From NCBI GenBank assembly GCA_021234155.1, contig JAJEKV010000009.1, positions 8,376,546 through 8,440,545 on the forward strand: a stretch of DNA of 64,000 bases, written 5' to 3'. Origin of the DNA: Isoetes taiwanensis (Eukaryota > Streptophyta > Lycopodiopsida > Isoetales > Isoetaceae). The notes beneath the pieces are model-generated. The model made no database searches and was not told where the DNA came from. It saw nothing but the letters and a program-made list of their open reading frames with translations. Positions 13,301 to 24,237 of the stretch are shown here, piece by piece (the stretch's first letter is position 1; each line of letters starts with the position of its first letter). The translations under genes were made by a program, and so were the position numbers.

Positions 13301-16300
13301 AATGGCAAGCAGTGATGCGGGAAGCAGTGGCGTCACTGGATCATTCTATCGAGCTGTACTTGCAGTCCGAAGTGGCAAGGTTAGTTTTCTTTTGCATGCC
13401 AAGTACACATCATGTATCTTTCAACATATATCTATTTTCGTAATATGCAGTATGACGTTGCCCGGGAATGCGTTGAACGTGCACGAAAGTGTCTGGCAAC
13501 AGAGCTTGCTGCTTTGGTAGGTTTTGAAGAGCATAATCTTAGCTTCTGTCTTTCTTATAGATTTCTGTTTAAGTATTTCATATTTCTATTTTGTTTGTTT
13601 CTTAGGTCTTGGAGAGCTACGACAGAGCCTATGGGAATATGGTGCAAGTTCAGCAGCTTGCAGAGCTTGAAGAAGTATAGTTCACTGATCTTTTGTAAAA
13701 ACAGATGTGATGTATTTTCATGTAGCAATCAGATATTGGCAAGGAAGGGAGATACTTTTTTTTAACTGTTGATGCTCGTGGTTGCAGGTAATTGATTATC
13801 ACATGCTTCAGCAGTCTGGCAACGAATCTTCTGCAGCTCTAATACGTCAGATGTGGTGTGATCGCATTCGGGGTGCTAAAAGAAATGTTGAGGTTCGCCG
13901 TTATGCACTCTTTGCTTGCCATCTCTTTTGTCTACAATGAAGTGCTGTACAGGTATGGCAGAGCTTGCTTTCTGTTCGAACTCTTGTCCTTCCCCCTAGT
14001 GAGGATATGGCAACATGGATGAAATTTTCATCGCTTTGCCGTAAGAGTGGTCGAGAAGGTCAGGCACGGGCGACATTAGTCAAGCTTTTGAAGGTACATT
14101 GGTGATATTTGTACATATAGATATAAAGGTGTAATAAAGTCAACCTAGGATAGTGAGATAGGATCCTCTGGAGTGCAGCGATAATACAGCCAATGTGAGA
14201 ATTTACTGTTAGCCCATCAAGGTAGGCATAGTCACTAGTTTCTGCACCTTTTGTCTATGATTTTACTCTTTTATCATTCACTCTTTTGATCTATGATATG
14301 CTAGACTGTGTAGCACAGTTAAGTGGAGTAGAAATGTTCTCCGTGATGACACTTAAAATGATGTACTTATTTGGATATTAACAAACTTTCTATTGTTTTC
14401 CTTCATCCCTCCCACCCCTTGTTCTCTTCTACCTTTTATCGAACTTCACCTAACCCAAAAGACTGTTCTATTTGGACTTCACAAATCTATATAATATGCT
14501 CGTAAAAGTTTTCATTTGTCTGCTTGAAGTTATCTCTTGTGTGGAATTTGATGGATGTCAGTTCAGTTTGATCCAGAAAAGGAGCACCCTTCTAGTGGGA
14601 TTGGTTATATGGGGGCTCCTCCTGTGATGCTAGCATATCTAAAGTACTTGTGGTCCCGTGGTGAGCAGTTGAAGGCTTTCCAACACTTGCAGGTATGGAC
14701 TGGAATATTCTTAGTAGGGCAACAAGTGTCCAGGAGGGTGTCTTCTGATGTTGTTTTTTTGAGACAGGAATTGGCATCACAATTAGTAGCCAATGGTAGC
14801 ATACCATGCATAGTAGGTCCAACTAACAGTGCAAGCTGTGTTGCTCCTGGGTCATTGCTTGCTCGGGTGTATCTGAAACTTGGAGATTGGAACTGGTCAC
14901 TGCATCCTGTACTTGATGAAGAGTCTATTCGAGGTTTATGTTCTTGCTTTACCTCTCTTAATGATTTTGTTCTTCAAGAAAATAGTAACTGTCTCTATAT
15001 TTCTCAACAGATATCTCTTCTGCATATCGTGGTGCAACTGAATGTGCGAGACTATGGGTAAAAGCCTGGCATAAATTTGCACTTTTCAATACTGCTGTCA
15101 TGTCACATTACACGTATAGAGGCAATTCTGGGAGTGCTGGGAAATATGTTGTACTGGCAGTCCAAGGTTTCTTCAGGTCCATTGCACATGCATCATCAAA
15201 AAATGATGCATCCTCAAGCAAAGGTACACCCTTATGTAAAAGCATATCCTCACGCAAAGGAGAAGATGACTGTTTACAGGTGAGTCTCTAATCAGTTTCT
15301 TAGATTTTTCGTAATAGCTAATTTTTTTTAAACATGTTTTCAGGACATTCTACGGCTTCTTACCCTTTGGTTCAACCATGGTGCCTCATTAGATGTCCAA
15401 AATGCCTTGGAAGAAGGTTTCAAACATGTTAATATTGATACATGGCTGGTAGTTCTTCCGCAGATCATTGCGAGAATACATTCCAATACTCCTGCTGTTA
15501 AGAAACTGATACAATCACTTCTTGTGCGCATTGGGCAGAGTCATCCGCAGGTACTGCAGGAGTCCCTGCATCTCTTGCTCCTGTATTATCTAATGTTCTC
15601 TTCTAGACGTAATAATATCTTTCTCCACCATTTAACAGAAAGAAAGAAAGATTATATTAACGTCTACGAGAAACCACTTCGGTCTACGAGACCAAATATG
15701 CACCAATCATGTTTAGCTAGGGGCGCATTTGCAGCCTCCTAGAGATGTTGCATAAAAATGAAAAAAAAAAAAAAAATACTAAAAGAGTATTTTTAGAGAG
15801 AGAAAGGGAGAAAGGCTGGCGTCTTAGTTATTGATAAGATTGCATTTTAAGTAGATTTGTAATAGAAGCTTGTTGCGAGGGTTTTAAAAGCTTCTCTATC
15901 TACAATTTACCAAGCTGTAGCAATTTTGCTAAAGCTTCATCTTCCAATGTGGCATTGTCTTCTTAGGGCTTCTCGAAGTTTTTTCCCGATAGGAAACATC
16001 TACTTTTGTTGGGTGTGAAAGTAATCCGTGAAATTAGCCAAGATTTGCGACATGGCGATTAGGTTAGCACTTCAATGGAGCGGAGATTATATCATAATGT
16101 CAGTTGTCTAAATGGGAATCTATATTTGGTATTTATTATGAGCAATTATGTTCAATTATTTGGGCTTAGTATATTGGAGTTGCTGGTAGTTTTTGATGTT
16201 GGACGAGATTACTTTTAATCTACCACATTTATTGCAGGCTTTGATGTATCCACTTTTAGTTGCATGCAAATCCATTAGTTCGTTGCGTAGAGCTGCCGCT

Positions 16301-19300
16301 CAAGATGTTGTCGACAAAGTGCGCCAACACCATGGCTTGCTTGTGGAACAGGTGCTTTTATTGTAATTAAGGTGAATATGCTGGAGTTGGTCGTATGCTA
16401 ATAATACATTGTGATCAGGCACAACTTGTGTCAAAGGAGCTGATAAGAGTTGCAATATTATGGCATGAGATTTGGCATGAAGCATTGGAGGAAGCAAGCA
16501 GGCTGTACTTTGGAGAGCACAATGTTGAAGGCATGCTAAACGTTTTGGAACCATTGCATTCAATGCTTGAGAATGAAGGAGCTGTGACAGTAAAGGAAAT
16601 AGCTTTTGAACAGGTAGAAAGGCTTTCAAACAGATTATTACTCGAATGTCTCTGTGAGTTGGAAATGTCAGATGTTCATTTGTTCAAATATTATGAGCTT
16701 GTTATAGTTCAAATGTGCCTGCCTTTCTTTGCAAAGATATGATGAAGATGCAAATGAAGGATTTGGAATGACCAAGTTGATATGTACACAGGCTTATGGG
16801 CGTGAGCTCCAGGAGGCACATGAATGTTGCAATAAGTATCGGCGCACTGGAAAGGAGGCCGAACTTACTCAAGTATGCCTTGTCATGTTACATTCTCTAT
16901 CTATCTGTTTATCTATTTATCTGTCTAAGCCATTTAAATCCTTGTCCTTTTATTACAGGCCTGGGACCTGTATTATCATGTTTTCAAACGCATCAACAAA
17001 CAACTTCCTAGTGTCACGACATTAGAGCTAGAGGTCACGACAATAAGCTTTAACTTTCTTTGTTGAAGTTCTGTATGATGTTTGCATTTGGATGGCTTGT
17101 GGATAGCAATTGTGTCCATTTGGATGGCTTGCATTTGCATTTGGATGGCTTGTGGGTAGTAGTTGTGCCCATTATATAGAAGCTCCATTTCTCTCGTTTT
17201 ATGGTCAACATCTTCATTGTTAGCTGTACTTAATTGTATATCTGGCTTCACAGTATGTTTCTCCAGCTCTCTTGAATGCTAAGAACTTGGAGCTTGCTGT
17301 TCCAGGAACGTACAGGGCAGGTATACTATTATGTCTGATACTATGAAAAAAGCAACTTTATCTCGTTACTGTGGTTTGGCAGGTGTTCCTGTGGTAACGA
17401 TTGCACATTTTGTCCCCCAACTGGTTGTGATCACTTCAAAGCAGCGTCCTCGAAGGTGTACTATCCATGGTAGTGATGGAGAAGACTATGCATTCTTACT
17501 GAAAGGTCACGAGGATCTGCGGCAGGATGAGCGTGTGATGCAGGTAACATTATGTGCTGTAGGGGTTTGTTTCGCTTGTCTAAACTCCCTCTTTATCTTT
17601 TTTCCCAGCTTTTTGGCTTGGTAAATACATTGTTGGCAAACTCTCGGCAAACTGCAGAAAAGGACCTTTCTATTCAACGCTATTCTGTCATACCATTGGC
17701 ACCAAACAGTGGTCTTATAGGCTGGGTTCCAAACCATGATACGCTTCACCAGCTCATCAGAGAATATCGAGATGCACGAAAGGTAGTTTGTCACTTTCTT
17801 GTCATTGTACTCTTGATGGAAGAATTACATATTGTCTGTGAAATAGAGTTTAAACTGGAAAATGAACTATGTTGATGCTAAGCAATGCAAAAATTAATTG
17901 AAATTAGGTTATTTAGCACGTGGCCCCACTTGAGATATGATTTATCTTTCTAAGCTTGTGTAGATCTTGTATCTTCTTTCTTCCCCTTCTTCCTGGATTG
18001 GTCTGAGCTAGCTATAATATATTCGTTACTTCTTCCGGAAGCAAATCGTTCTCTTCAATATTGTCCATGTTATTTATTTTGAGGTTGCACTGTTGCTGCA
18101 AAACGCCTGTACTGGTGACAGAATCCATGAGCAGCTGAATAATCATCTCACTTATCTCTCCCCCTGCAGCCATAGACCCGTACGTTCTTGGGGTTGCTCA
18201 TGTGATCCTGCACGTGTTTTTTTTTCTTTTATTTAAGTGGGCATGGTCAATCTTCTCCTTGCCCAATGCAGTCAACACGCACGGTTTATAATGATGTCTT
18301 GAATTCTTACCTTCAAGGTATTGAGGAAAGGGGCTCACTAGAGAACAAAGCGGCGCTTCTATCTCACGCCATAACAAAGCGGCGCTTCTATCTCATGCCA
18401 TGCTAGAAGCTTCTAAAGGTTGCTTTCCGTATTCTGTCAGGGAATGCAAAGGACAGCGGGCAAAAGTTGGATCTATGCCTCAAAATGGCTGGTATGACCA
18501 GGATTGTAAAACATTGCACAGGAAGTTGAAACGTGCTTTGAACTTCAGCCCTCGATTGAAACGGCGCAAAACGAGGGCTTTCGAATCCAAAAACAAAGAA
18601 CGTGATGTTCGTTTTTGAACTTCTGTATTGTGTTAAGCAAATTGTTATCTTATTTAATGGCCACTGGAAGTGTTCGTTTGTATTGGAAGACCATGGCACG
18701 AAAAATTTCATTTCTGAAGCATGTGCTGTGTGAAGCAGTTTTTGATTTTGTTAGTGGAACTTTTTCTATTGAATGGTATGTAAGCTTAGCTTGTACAAAT
18801 TCTTGGTTGCTTAATATTTGCTGGTTGACTTTCTTCAGATCCCTGTGAATGTGGAGCATCGGCAGATGCTATCGTTTGCACCTGATTATGAACATCTGAC
18901 GCTGATAGCTAAGGTTGAAGTATTTCAACATGCATTGGAGAATACAGCTGGCGATGATCTAGCAAAGGTTAGGCCCAGTAGAATTTGAATGCATCTGTGT
19001 GCATTAGTGGATATTTCCTGATTTTACAACCCAGATACATATCATACCATTATTAAAATGGAAATATTAGAATAATGTTTAAAGCGTTATAATTCAATCA
19101 CATCATGAAAAGGATTTCGTGTGCCGCATTGACGTGGACCAAGCTGACCATGGCTATTGGTGCCTGTATATTTCTGAAGGCTGGTCAATGATTAGGACCA
19201 GATGAGGGGCCTTCATTTCCTTTGCATCTTTGAGAGGTGGAGAATGTCAAAAATTCAATGTTCCTGCTTGCAAAAGGGAAGGAGATGGCAACTTACTGCA

Positions 19301-22067
19301 CCTTACCACTGACCAATATCGGGAGAGTGCACATTTGGAATGATTTAGCGCAGGAATAGCAAAACAACATGGCCCATTTTCCTGGATATTAGTGGGCTTC
19401 ATCATGAACACCTTAGGTATTTAGTCTTTTTGTTTAAGTGCAGTCTGCCATGGAACAGTTTAGGCTAGCAGGAAAGGAAGGCTTTATGCCACGCATTGGT
19501 TGGTATGCAACTAAAGCATGCGTTGGTTTTTTGCCCTAATACAGTTGCTGTCGTAAGAGCTGACTATAAAGAAATAAAGAGGCCTTTTAGAGAGGATATG
19601 CTAATCCTGCTGTACAACATAGGTTTTGGAAGAATGTTTTGGCAGTAAATTCTGTATGCCCAATAATTGTGCTCAAACTGAAGATATGCTCAAAGTATGG
19701 GCCAGTCGCTGCAGTTAGAGGTCAAAGATCAGAAGAGGAAGTTGAACCTTGACCAAAAGTATCTCACAGTTAGAAAAGCAAAGGATTGTGAACTTCTTCA
19801 AGGTGAAATGATCGTACACAGAGCTGAGATGCTAGTACCTACAATCTACTTCTACTAGTTTTGTATAGTATGGTTGAACGTATAGTATGGGAAATGTATA
19901 TTGGACTGCGCTAGAAATGATTGCTCTTAGAGTGAAAAACTAGGCTAGTTTCAGAAATAACTTTTAAACTATTGATTCCATCTTAATTTGAGGGCAATTA
20001 TTGAAAAGATAAAGACTGATATTTTTCTTATATTCGGAAAGTTTTTGTAAAAGGCCCAAGCTGTCTGTTCCTTATGGATAATTTGGGCATCCTTAAGTGC
20101 TGCTAATGCGGTCACTAAGGTGCTGACTCTATATAAAAACGTTGTGACTTGCGTGAAAATAGATGGGCCCCTCTTTCCCCTACACTATTTGGGCTTTACG
20201 TTAAAGAACAGGCGAACTTTGTTTAAGTTTTGGGTTGGATCCAGTGCTTGCAGAAAGTGCATCCCAATTCTATTATATGGTGATGTTGCGATTTTGATTT
20301 CTTCTTCCCCTCAAGGTTTCCAGAAACAATTAAAAGCCTTAATGAATTTTTGCAAAGAAAGAGAACTGCAGGTTAACCTAAAAAGAAAAACCAAAGTGAT
20401 CGTCTTTGATACCTCCTGGAGGGTAATGAAGGAAGATGCTTTCCCCACTCAAGGGCAGGCTCGTAGACATACTTGGATGTAGAACTTTCAGGCCCACTCT
20501 TCAGATTGAAGAGCACACACAAGCCAGGATTGCTAAGACTATGCTTCCCTTGCTCATATAGAAAGGGAATGCGACCAAATGCATTTTCAGGATGTTCACA
20601 CGAAAATCCTTTTATTTGTCTAAAGTTGTTCTTTCTCTTGTTTGTGTGAGTGAGTGTATTGCTTGCTTCCCAATGGATAGTTCCTTGTTTGTCTTGAGAG
20701 TTATCTATTTCTTTCCTTCAAACATGTAAGGCTCACAAGTGTTGAAATCAGGTCTTCTGGTTGAAAAGCAAGACTTCGGAGGTTTGGCTTGATCGCAGAA
20801 CGAATTATACCCGTAGCTTGGCTGTAATGAGCATGGTAAATACTCCCATCAACACTAGTTAAAGTACATGGAGTAGAATTATGTGTTCTTGTGATTGGTT
20901 CAACTAAGCAGTTGACATTTTTCCAGGTGGGTTATCTACTTGGGCTGGGGGACCGACACCCAAGCAATTTGATGCTAGATCGACACAGGTATGCTAGTTT
21001 ATATACCATTGTTGTGAGAGGCCTGCTTCTTTACAGGTCTGATTGATTTATCTCCTGTATTTCTAGTGGCAAAATACTGCACATTGACTTTGGGGATTGC
21101 TTTGAAGCATCAATGAATCGCGAGAAATTTCCAGAGAAGGTAATCAAGCATAAAGTGCATTCATACTATACAAGAGGAATTCTCTGCGAGAAATTCTAAC
21201 GTCATCATGGCAGCATAAAGAGAAGAGTAGGTAATTGTGTTTTGATCAGTTGTGGCTTGTTGTATCTAGGTGCCGTTTAGGCTGACACGAATGCTGGTAA
21301 AAGCAATGGAAGTTAGTGGCATTGAAGGAAACTTTCGATCCACATGTGAAAACGTGATGCAAGTTTTAAGATCTAACAAGGACAGTGTGATGGCAATGAT
21401 GGAGGTGAGATTTGGTTTCAATTGTTGCTTCTATTTTTCGGCAACTGTATTAAGAGTCACACTTGTAGGCATTTGTCCATGACCCTTTGATAAACTGGAG
21501 ACTCTTCAACCTCAATGATGTCCCTCATACGGCTGGCCTTGTTAACATTCGTAATCAACCCGCAACAGAAGGCAATGGTAGTACGATGCTTCCATCTCCT
21601 CCTCAACGAGGTGCTCGTGAACGTGAATTACGTGAGGTAATAAAGAAAATGATGTATGCATTTGATCCACTTGTATTTCTTTTGGAAAGCTAAGTTCTGT
21701 TAATGCATTACAATATAAATAGGCAGTTGGACAACTTGGAGATGCAAATGAGGTTCTCAATGAGCGAGCTGTTGCTGTAATGGCTCGTATGCGTAACAAG
21801 CTTACGGGAAGGGACTTCTCGACTTTCAGTCAAAATGGTGTAATAGCTGACCGATGTGTGATTGGTGATGCCCAAGAAGTTGAGCCTGGTCTATCTGTGG
21901 AAGTGCAAGTTGAAAAATTGATTGCACAAGCTACATCACACGAGAACTTGTGTCAAAGCTACGTTGGGTATGGATCCTTAATCATTGTGTCAGTTTGGTT
22001 AGCTACTGACAAATCGTAATGGAGCTGACTAATGGTTATCTATTCCAGATGGTGTCCATTTTGGTAA
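1..22067 (+). CDS. TOR: Serine/threonine kinase TOR (target of rapamycin), 5'-truncated by the window edge
   Basis: TOR is the PI3K-like kinase at the heart of TORC1, coupling nutrient, energy and auxin signals to growth and translation. I traced 47 exons by conserved protein and splice sites; their lengths sum to 1,921 in-frame codons plus a TAA at 22065-22067, which supports the model. Known plant TOR proteins are about 2,480 residues, so roughly 560 N-terminal residues lie upstream. Order: HEAT repeats, FAT, FRB, kinase with DRHPSN and HIDFGD, and the C-terminal FATC ending YVGWCPFW. No frameshift or premature stop was seen. Two introns use GC donors. Introns 5, 39 and 40 hold sense LINE copies and intron 32 an antisense LINE end, yet the splice sites remain intact, so the gene is probably functional. 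Confidence 0.97.
1321..2951 (+). other. TOR intron 4, no gene seen
   Basis: A 1.6-kb intron between exons ending LARV and starting AGCAIRPYF. It holds short direct repeats, for example CACCCATCCAAAAACAG at 2562-2600 and ATGTCTAAARCTGTCTGCA at 2686-2732, but no protein homology that I recognise. Confidence 0.6.
3925..6785 (+). mobile_element. 5'-truncated LINE with short-tandem-repeat tail, in TOR intron 5
   Basis: A sense-oriented non-LTR retrotransposon explains most of the 4.4-kb intron. From the 5' side it has a linker ([13 protein letters not shown], about 4290-4330), reverse transcriptase motifs [14 protein letters not shown] (4651-4692) and [15 protein letters not shown] (4855-4900), a frameshift after about 5060, YADDVVL at 5172-5192, and a C-terminal zinc-binding-like segment [18 protein letters not shown] (about 6140-6195). 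The tail to 6605 is Lys-rich. The 3' end has a 6-bp-stem hairpin (6725-6739), ACGTAGACGTTAATAAA and a (TCCC)n-like tail at 6759-6785. No endonuclease is present and the 5' boundary is approximate. It is clearly inactive. Confidence 0.9.
8619..8779. repeat. Tandem 80-bp duplication in TOR intron 11
   Basis: Two adjacent copies (8619-8698 and 8699-8779) start TAAGTGTTGAGACATCCTGC and differ at a few bases. There is no coding content. Confidence 0.9.
10512..16351 (+). CDS. TOR: TOR FAT domain, exons 17-33 of the window
   Basis: The FAT domain is a TPR/HEAT-like clamp around the kinase in PIKK proteins. Exons: 10512-10664, 10786-10938, 11024-11095, 11181-11345, 11554-11615, 12305-12399, 13027-13136, 13212-13379, 13451-13516, 13606-13674, 13788-13892, 13953-14093, 14567-14692, 14768-14933, 15011-15279, 15344-15550 and 16238-16351. 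Signature peptides include [77 protein letters not shown] and [15 protein letters not shown]. Exons 19 and 21 end at GC donors; the reading frame only closes if those donors are used. Confidence 0.93.
11096..11180 (+). other. GC-AG intron in TOR (after LAEK)
   Basis: The conserved junction LAEK-CHLFAK requires the exon to end at 11095 (GAAAAG) and restart at 11181 (TGCCAT). The intron then starts GCATTT instead of GT and ends GATTGCAG. No GT donor nearby keeps the frame and the conserved peptide. GC-AG introns are a small minority in plants. Confidence 0.75.
11616..12304 (+). other. Second GC-AG intron in TOR (inside ESWLEK)
   Basis: Joining TG at 11615 to G at 12305 gives the conserved ESW-LEKLQRW peptide. 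The donor reads TTG|GCAAGTAT, which fits the GC-donor consensus very well. A GT donor four bases downstream (GTATCT) would shift the frame. Confidence 0.75.
15637..15695 (-). mobile_element. LINE 3'-end fragment, antisense, in TOR intron 32
   Basis: Read on the minus strand, this has GGTCTCGTAGACC, a short hairpin, CGTAGACGTTAATATAATC and a (TTTC)n tail at 15638-15651. It matches the 3' terminus of the LINE at 3925-6785 apart from the tail unit. Only the terminal region is recognisable. Confidence 0.75.
16419..17320 (+). CDS. TOR: TOR FRB domain and linker to the kinase, exons 34-37
   Basis: Exons 16419-16613, 16792-16872, 16959-17033 and 17254-17320. The FRB four-helix bundle gates the kinase active site and is the docking site of FKBP12-rapamycin. 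The block [20 protein letters not shown] is followed by SRLYFGEHN, so the Ser that in human mTOR (S2035) contacts rapamycin-FKBP12 is conserved. Plant TOR is often poorly rapamycin-sensitive because of plant FKBP12, not FRB; that is family knowledge and is not shown here. The linker peptides [12 protein letters not shown] and ELQEAHECC are conserved. Confidence 0.94.
17080..17165. repeat. CATTTGGATGGCTTG short repeats in TOR intron 36
   Basis: Three copies of CATTTGGATGGCTTG lie in a row with variable spacers between exons ending at 17033 and starting at 17254. This is local slippage or duplication, without coding content. Confidence 0.8.
17383..21404 (+). CDS. TOR: TOR PI3K-like kinase domain, exons 38-44
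   Basis: Exons 17383-17543, 17609-17782, 18839-18967, 20752-20835, 20927-20988, 21067-21139 and 21270-21404. The N-lobe has the [20 protein letters not shown] block with the ATP-binding lysine. The catalytic loop is [12 protein letters not shown] and the activation-segment motif is [11 protein letters not shown]. The next helices read [20 protein letters not shown]. All expected catalytic residues are present. The 1.06-kb and 1.78-kb introns inside this domain (17783-18838 and 18968-20751) are enlarged by LINE sequence, but their splice sites are canonical. Confidence 0.96.
18283..18606 (+). mobile_element. LINE fragment in TOR intron 39
   Basis: It starts with the same TTGAATTCTTACCTTCAAGG segment as 3957-3976 and continues through MPQNGW(Y/H)DQDC to the KRAFESKN-like segment. 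A short internal deletion (near 18552) and a 35-bp local duplication (about 18345-18400) distinguish it from the copy at 3925. It is sense-oriented and dead. Confidence 0.88.
19630..20590 (+). mobile_element. Degraded LINE reverse-transcriptase fragment in TOR intron 40
   Basis: It is recognisable as a third copy of the same [13 protein letters not shown]-like linker remnants near 19630, remnants of LVDF and FRKAF around 20030, [10 protein letters not shown] (the YADD box decayed to YGDV, about 20273-20300), [20 protein letters not shown] and [11 protein letters not shown] up to 20420. Many stops and frame changes. It ends before the 3' hairpin. Confidence 0.88.
21469..22067 (+). CDS. TOR: TOR C-terminal end and FATC domain, exons 45-47
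   Basis: Exons 21469-21636, 21723-21967 and 22049-22067. The segment after the kinase ([12 protein letters not shown] to [13 protein letters not shown]) is low-complexity and poorly conserved, as in other plant TORs. [18 protein letters not shown] is conserved. FATC begins near [20 protein letters not shown]; the codon for the Gly of YVGWCPFW is split by the last intron, so the last coding exon is only 19 nt including the TAA. The extreme C-terminal Trp is typical of TOR. Confidence 0.96.
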
Positions 22068-23236
22068 ATGAGGTAACAAGCTTTCCATATGCCAAAGATC
22101 ATGTATATACTGTAGTGCCCTTCATGGATATTACAGGTCAGTAGTCTAGCTAGTCGGCCAGTCTATTTTGAAGATTACTGTATTATTTATGGCGTGTGTT
22201 TATGTTTCAGATTCCTCGTCCAAATGGGCAAGTCTGTAAAAGCTGACCAAATAATAGTTACGTTGTACATAAGTTCTAGCTTTAGAGCATTAACGGATTG
22301 TATTATAAAAAATTGCTGTACAGATATGAAACGGCTGTAAATTGTACAGGTTTCAAGCAGTCTGTAGTGGCTCACTCGTATTACACCCCACAAGGCTACC
22401 CTATTGGGGTAATTGGGGTCAGGCAAACCTCACAATGTTATGCATTAGTATTATAATTATGTTAAGAACTTAATATTATCTGGCTTGTAAGCCAACTTCA
22501 AATCTTTTTGTACATATGTGTTATGGGCACTGTTGTAAAATTATTTGACTTATAAGGCCACTTCAAATCTAATTAATTGACTTACAAGCTGACTTCAAAT
22601 CTTTTTTTGTCTATATGCGAGTGCTTTCATGGGCATTGTTATTCCTGGAACTTCTCTTTTCTTGACAGAATGCACGCCATGAGGAAATGACGAAACTTAT
22701 GATCTAGGCTAAAACCGACAGCAAAGAACAAGAGAGAAATAGAACTGGAGTGACAGAAAATGAAAGATGATGGATTGAGTGTTTTCTTTGGGTGCTCAAA
22801 AGATAGTCACATATGTGACATGTAGAGTGCAACTCGTGATTACCTTAACATGCTAACTATATCCTAACAGTATCAGCTAGATTCATATATGAACATCACT
22901 TAATATATGCTTATAGCCATTAAGAGTTATATTTTGTCATCCTCCCCTAGGTACATGTATGAACTTAGAAAAATGAGAAGAATGATTCAGCTCATCGTGG
23001 CAATCTTCCTTAAGCTGAACACTTGAATATCAAGCTAAGTCTTGGTTTTCTGAAATGTAGACCTTGCTAATGGCTAGGGCTTTATACTAGAAAGAGAGAC
23101 CAAGGCCTGATGCTTGCTGTAACTAATGTTCTTGCCAAGTCTAGAAACATAACTTGTGGTGTTGCACTGTGTATCAAGGCAACCAGAATGACCAGCATCT
23201 AGAAAACCATGCAACGCAGGCGGGCAGAGGCGCTCA
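22068..23236. other. 3' flank of TOR, no gene seen
   Basis: AT-rich 3' untranslated and intergenic sequence. A motif CTTRYAAGSYNACTTCAAATC recurs three times at about 22483-22605. No convincing coding sequence was seen. Confidence 0.5.
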
Positions 23237-23512
23237 TTAAGAGTTCCTTTTAAAATAGGTGAGCACTCTTTTTGCTGCTTCCATAAAACGCCTCAATATG
23301 CGCACCGCAAAAGAGATCTCTGGTTTAGTGACTGTGAGGTAAATCAGACCATCGATAAGTGAATGATACGGAGTAGCATCTACTCGAGGAGACTCATCAT
23401 TGGTAGTTAACTTCATGTATAAACGAAGTGCGCAGTTGATCACTAAGATAATGGACATCTCGTGTAAGTAGCAAAGCATTGATAATGCAGAGAGATGTAC
23501 CTTTTGTTTCAA
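23237..23512 (-). pseudogene. Ty1/copia reverse transcriptase/RNase H boundary fragment
   Basis: The minus-strand translation contains VDATPYHSLIDGLIYLTVTK, PEISFAVRILRRFM, then EAAKRVLTYFKRN. This is the well-known copia segment YRSLVGSLxYLTxTRPDI... between the reverse transcriptase and RNase H. A short deletion joins RRFM to EAAKRVL. It is a relic without LTRs in view. Confidence 0.85.
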
Positions 23513-23524
23513 CGTACAAATTGG

Positions 23525-23640
23525 GATTTGCTGTGGAAGAAGAATAGTTGTGTGCTTTAAGATAAGAATCTATTATGGGATTTGCTGTGGAAGAAGAATA
23601 GTCGTGTGCTTTAAAATAAGAATCTATCTTATAATATCAA
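23525..23640. repeat. Tandem duplication of about 56 bp
   Basis: GGGATTTGCTGTGGAAGAAG, followed by AATAGTYGTGTGCTTTAARATAAGAATCTAT, occurs twice in a row. It lies between two copia relics of opposite orientation. Confidence 0.85.
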
Positions 23641-23829
23641 CATCGAGGTGCTTGTTTGAGACCATATAGTAAGTATGCTTGCCCTCCGGAGATAAAGCTT
23701 TTTGGCTGCTGCAGATAGACTTCCTCAGAAAGTTCCTCATTCAAGAAAGCACTTTGGAAGTCCATTTAATAAACAGAGAAAGTTTTCCATTCAAAAAGGA
23801 CTTTGGAAGTCCATTTAATAAACTGGATA

Positions 23830-24190
23830 ACCCTTGCTTGCTGCTAATGCAATCGTGTATTTTCTCAAAGTCAAGCATGCAGTTTTTTTGGTCTTCAAAG
23901 AATACATCTCTTGGGTGCAGGCTCAGGTTGGATACATTCCTAAATCTCTAATGACTGACAATGACGAAAAAATATTGCTCTCATGCATTCTCAAATCTCT
24001 GCAAAGATTTGGGCATTGAGCATCGCACTATTGTTGCAGGAAACTCGGAGCAAAACGGACTCATGAGCATATGAATTGCACACTAGAAGATCAAGCTCGC
24101 TGTTTGCTCATTCAGGCACAATTGCCCAAACTTTTCTGGGCTGAAACTATTAGTACAGCTGCCTACATTAGAACTGCTTGGTATCTCATC
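23830..24190 (+). pseudogene. Ty1/copia integrase fragment
   Basis: In shifting frames it reads VYFLKVKHAVFLVFKEYISW and LMTDNDEKILLS, then the integrase hallmark GIEHRTIVAGNSEQNGL (about 24010-24065) and QAQLPKLFWAET (about 24115-24150). The TDN...E and EHR...EQNG motifs are those of copia integrase. It is broken by frameshifts and lies opposite in orientation to the RT relic at 23237-23512, so the two do not form one element. Confidence 0.85.
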
Positions 24191-24237
24191 ACTCTACAGC
24201 CACACCCATGGAAAAATGGAAGTCTGAAAAACTAGAT

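Noticed and set aside
14592-14822. Minus-strand ORFs overlapping TOR exons 29-30
   Set aside because: Shadow frames of the conserved FAT-domain exons.
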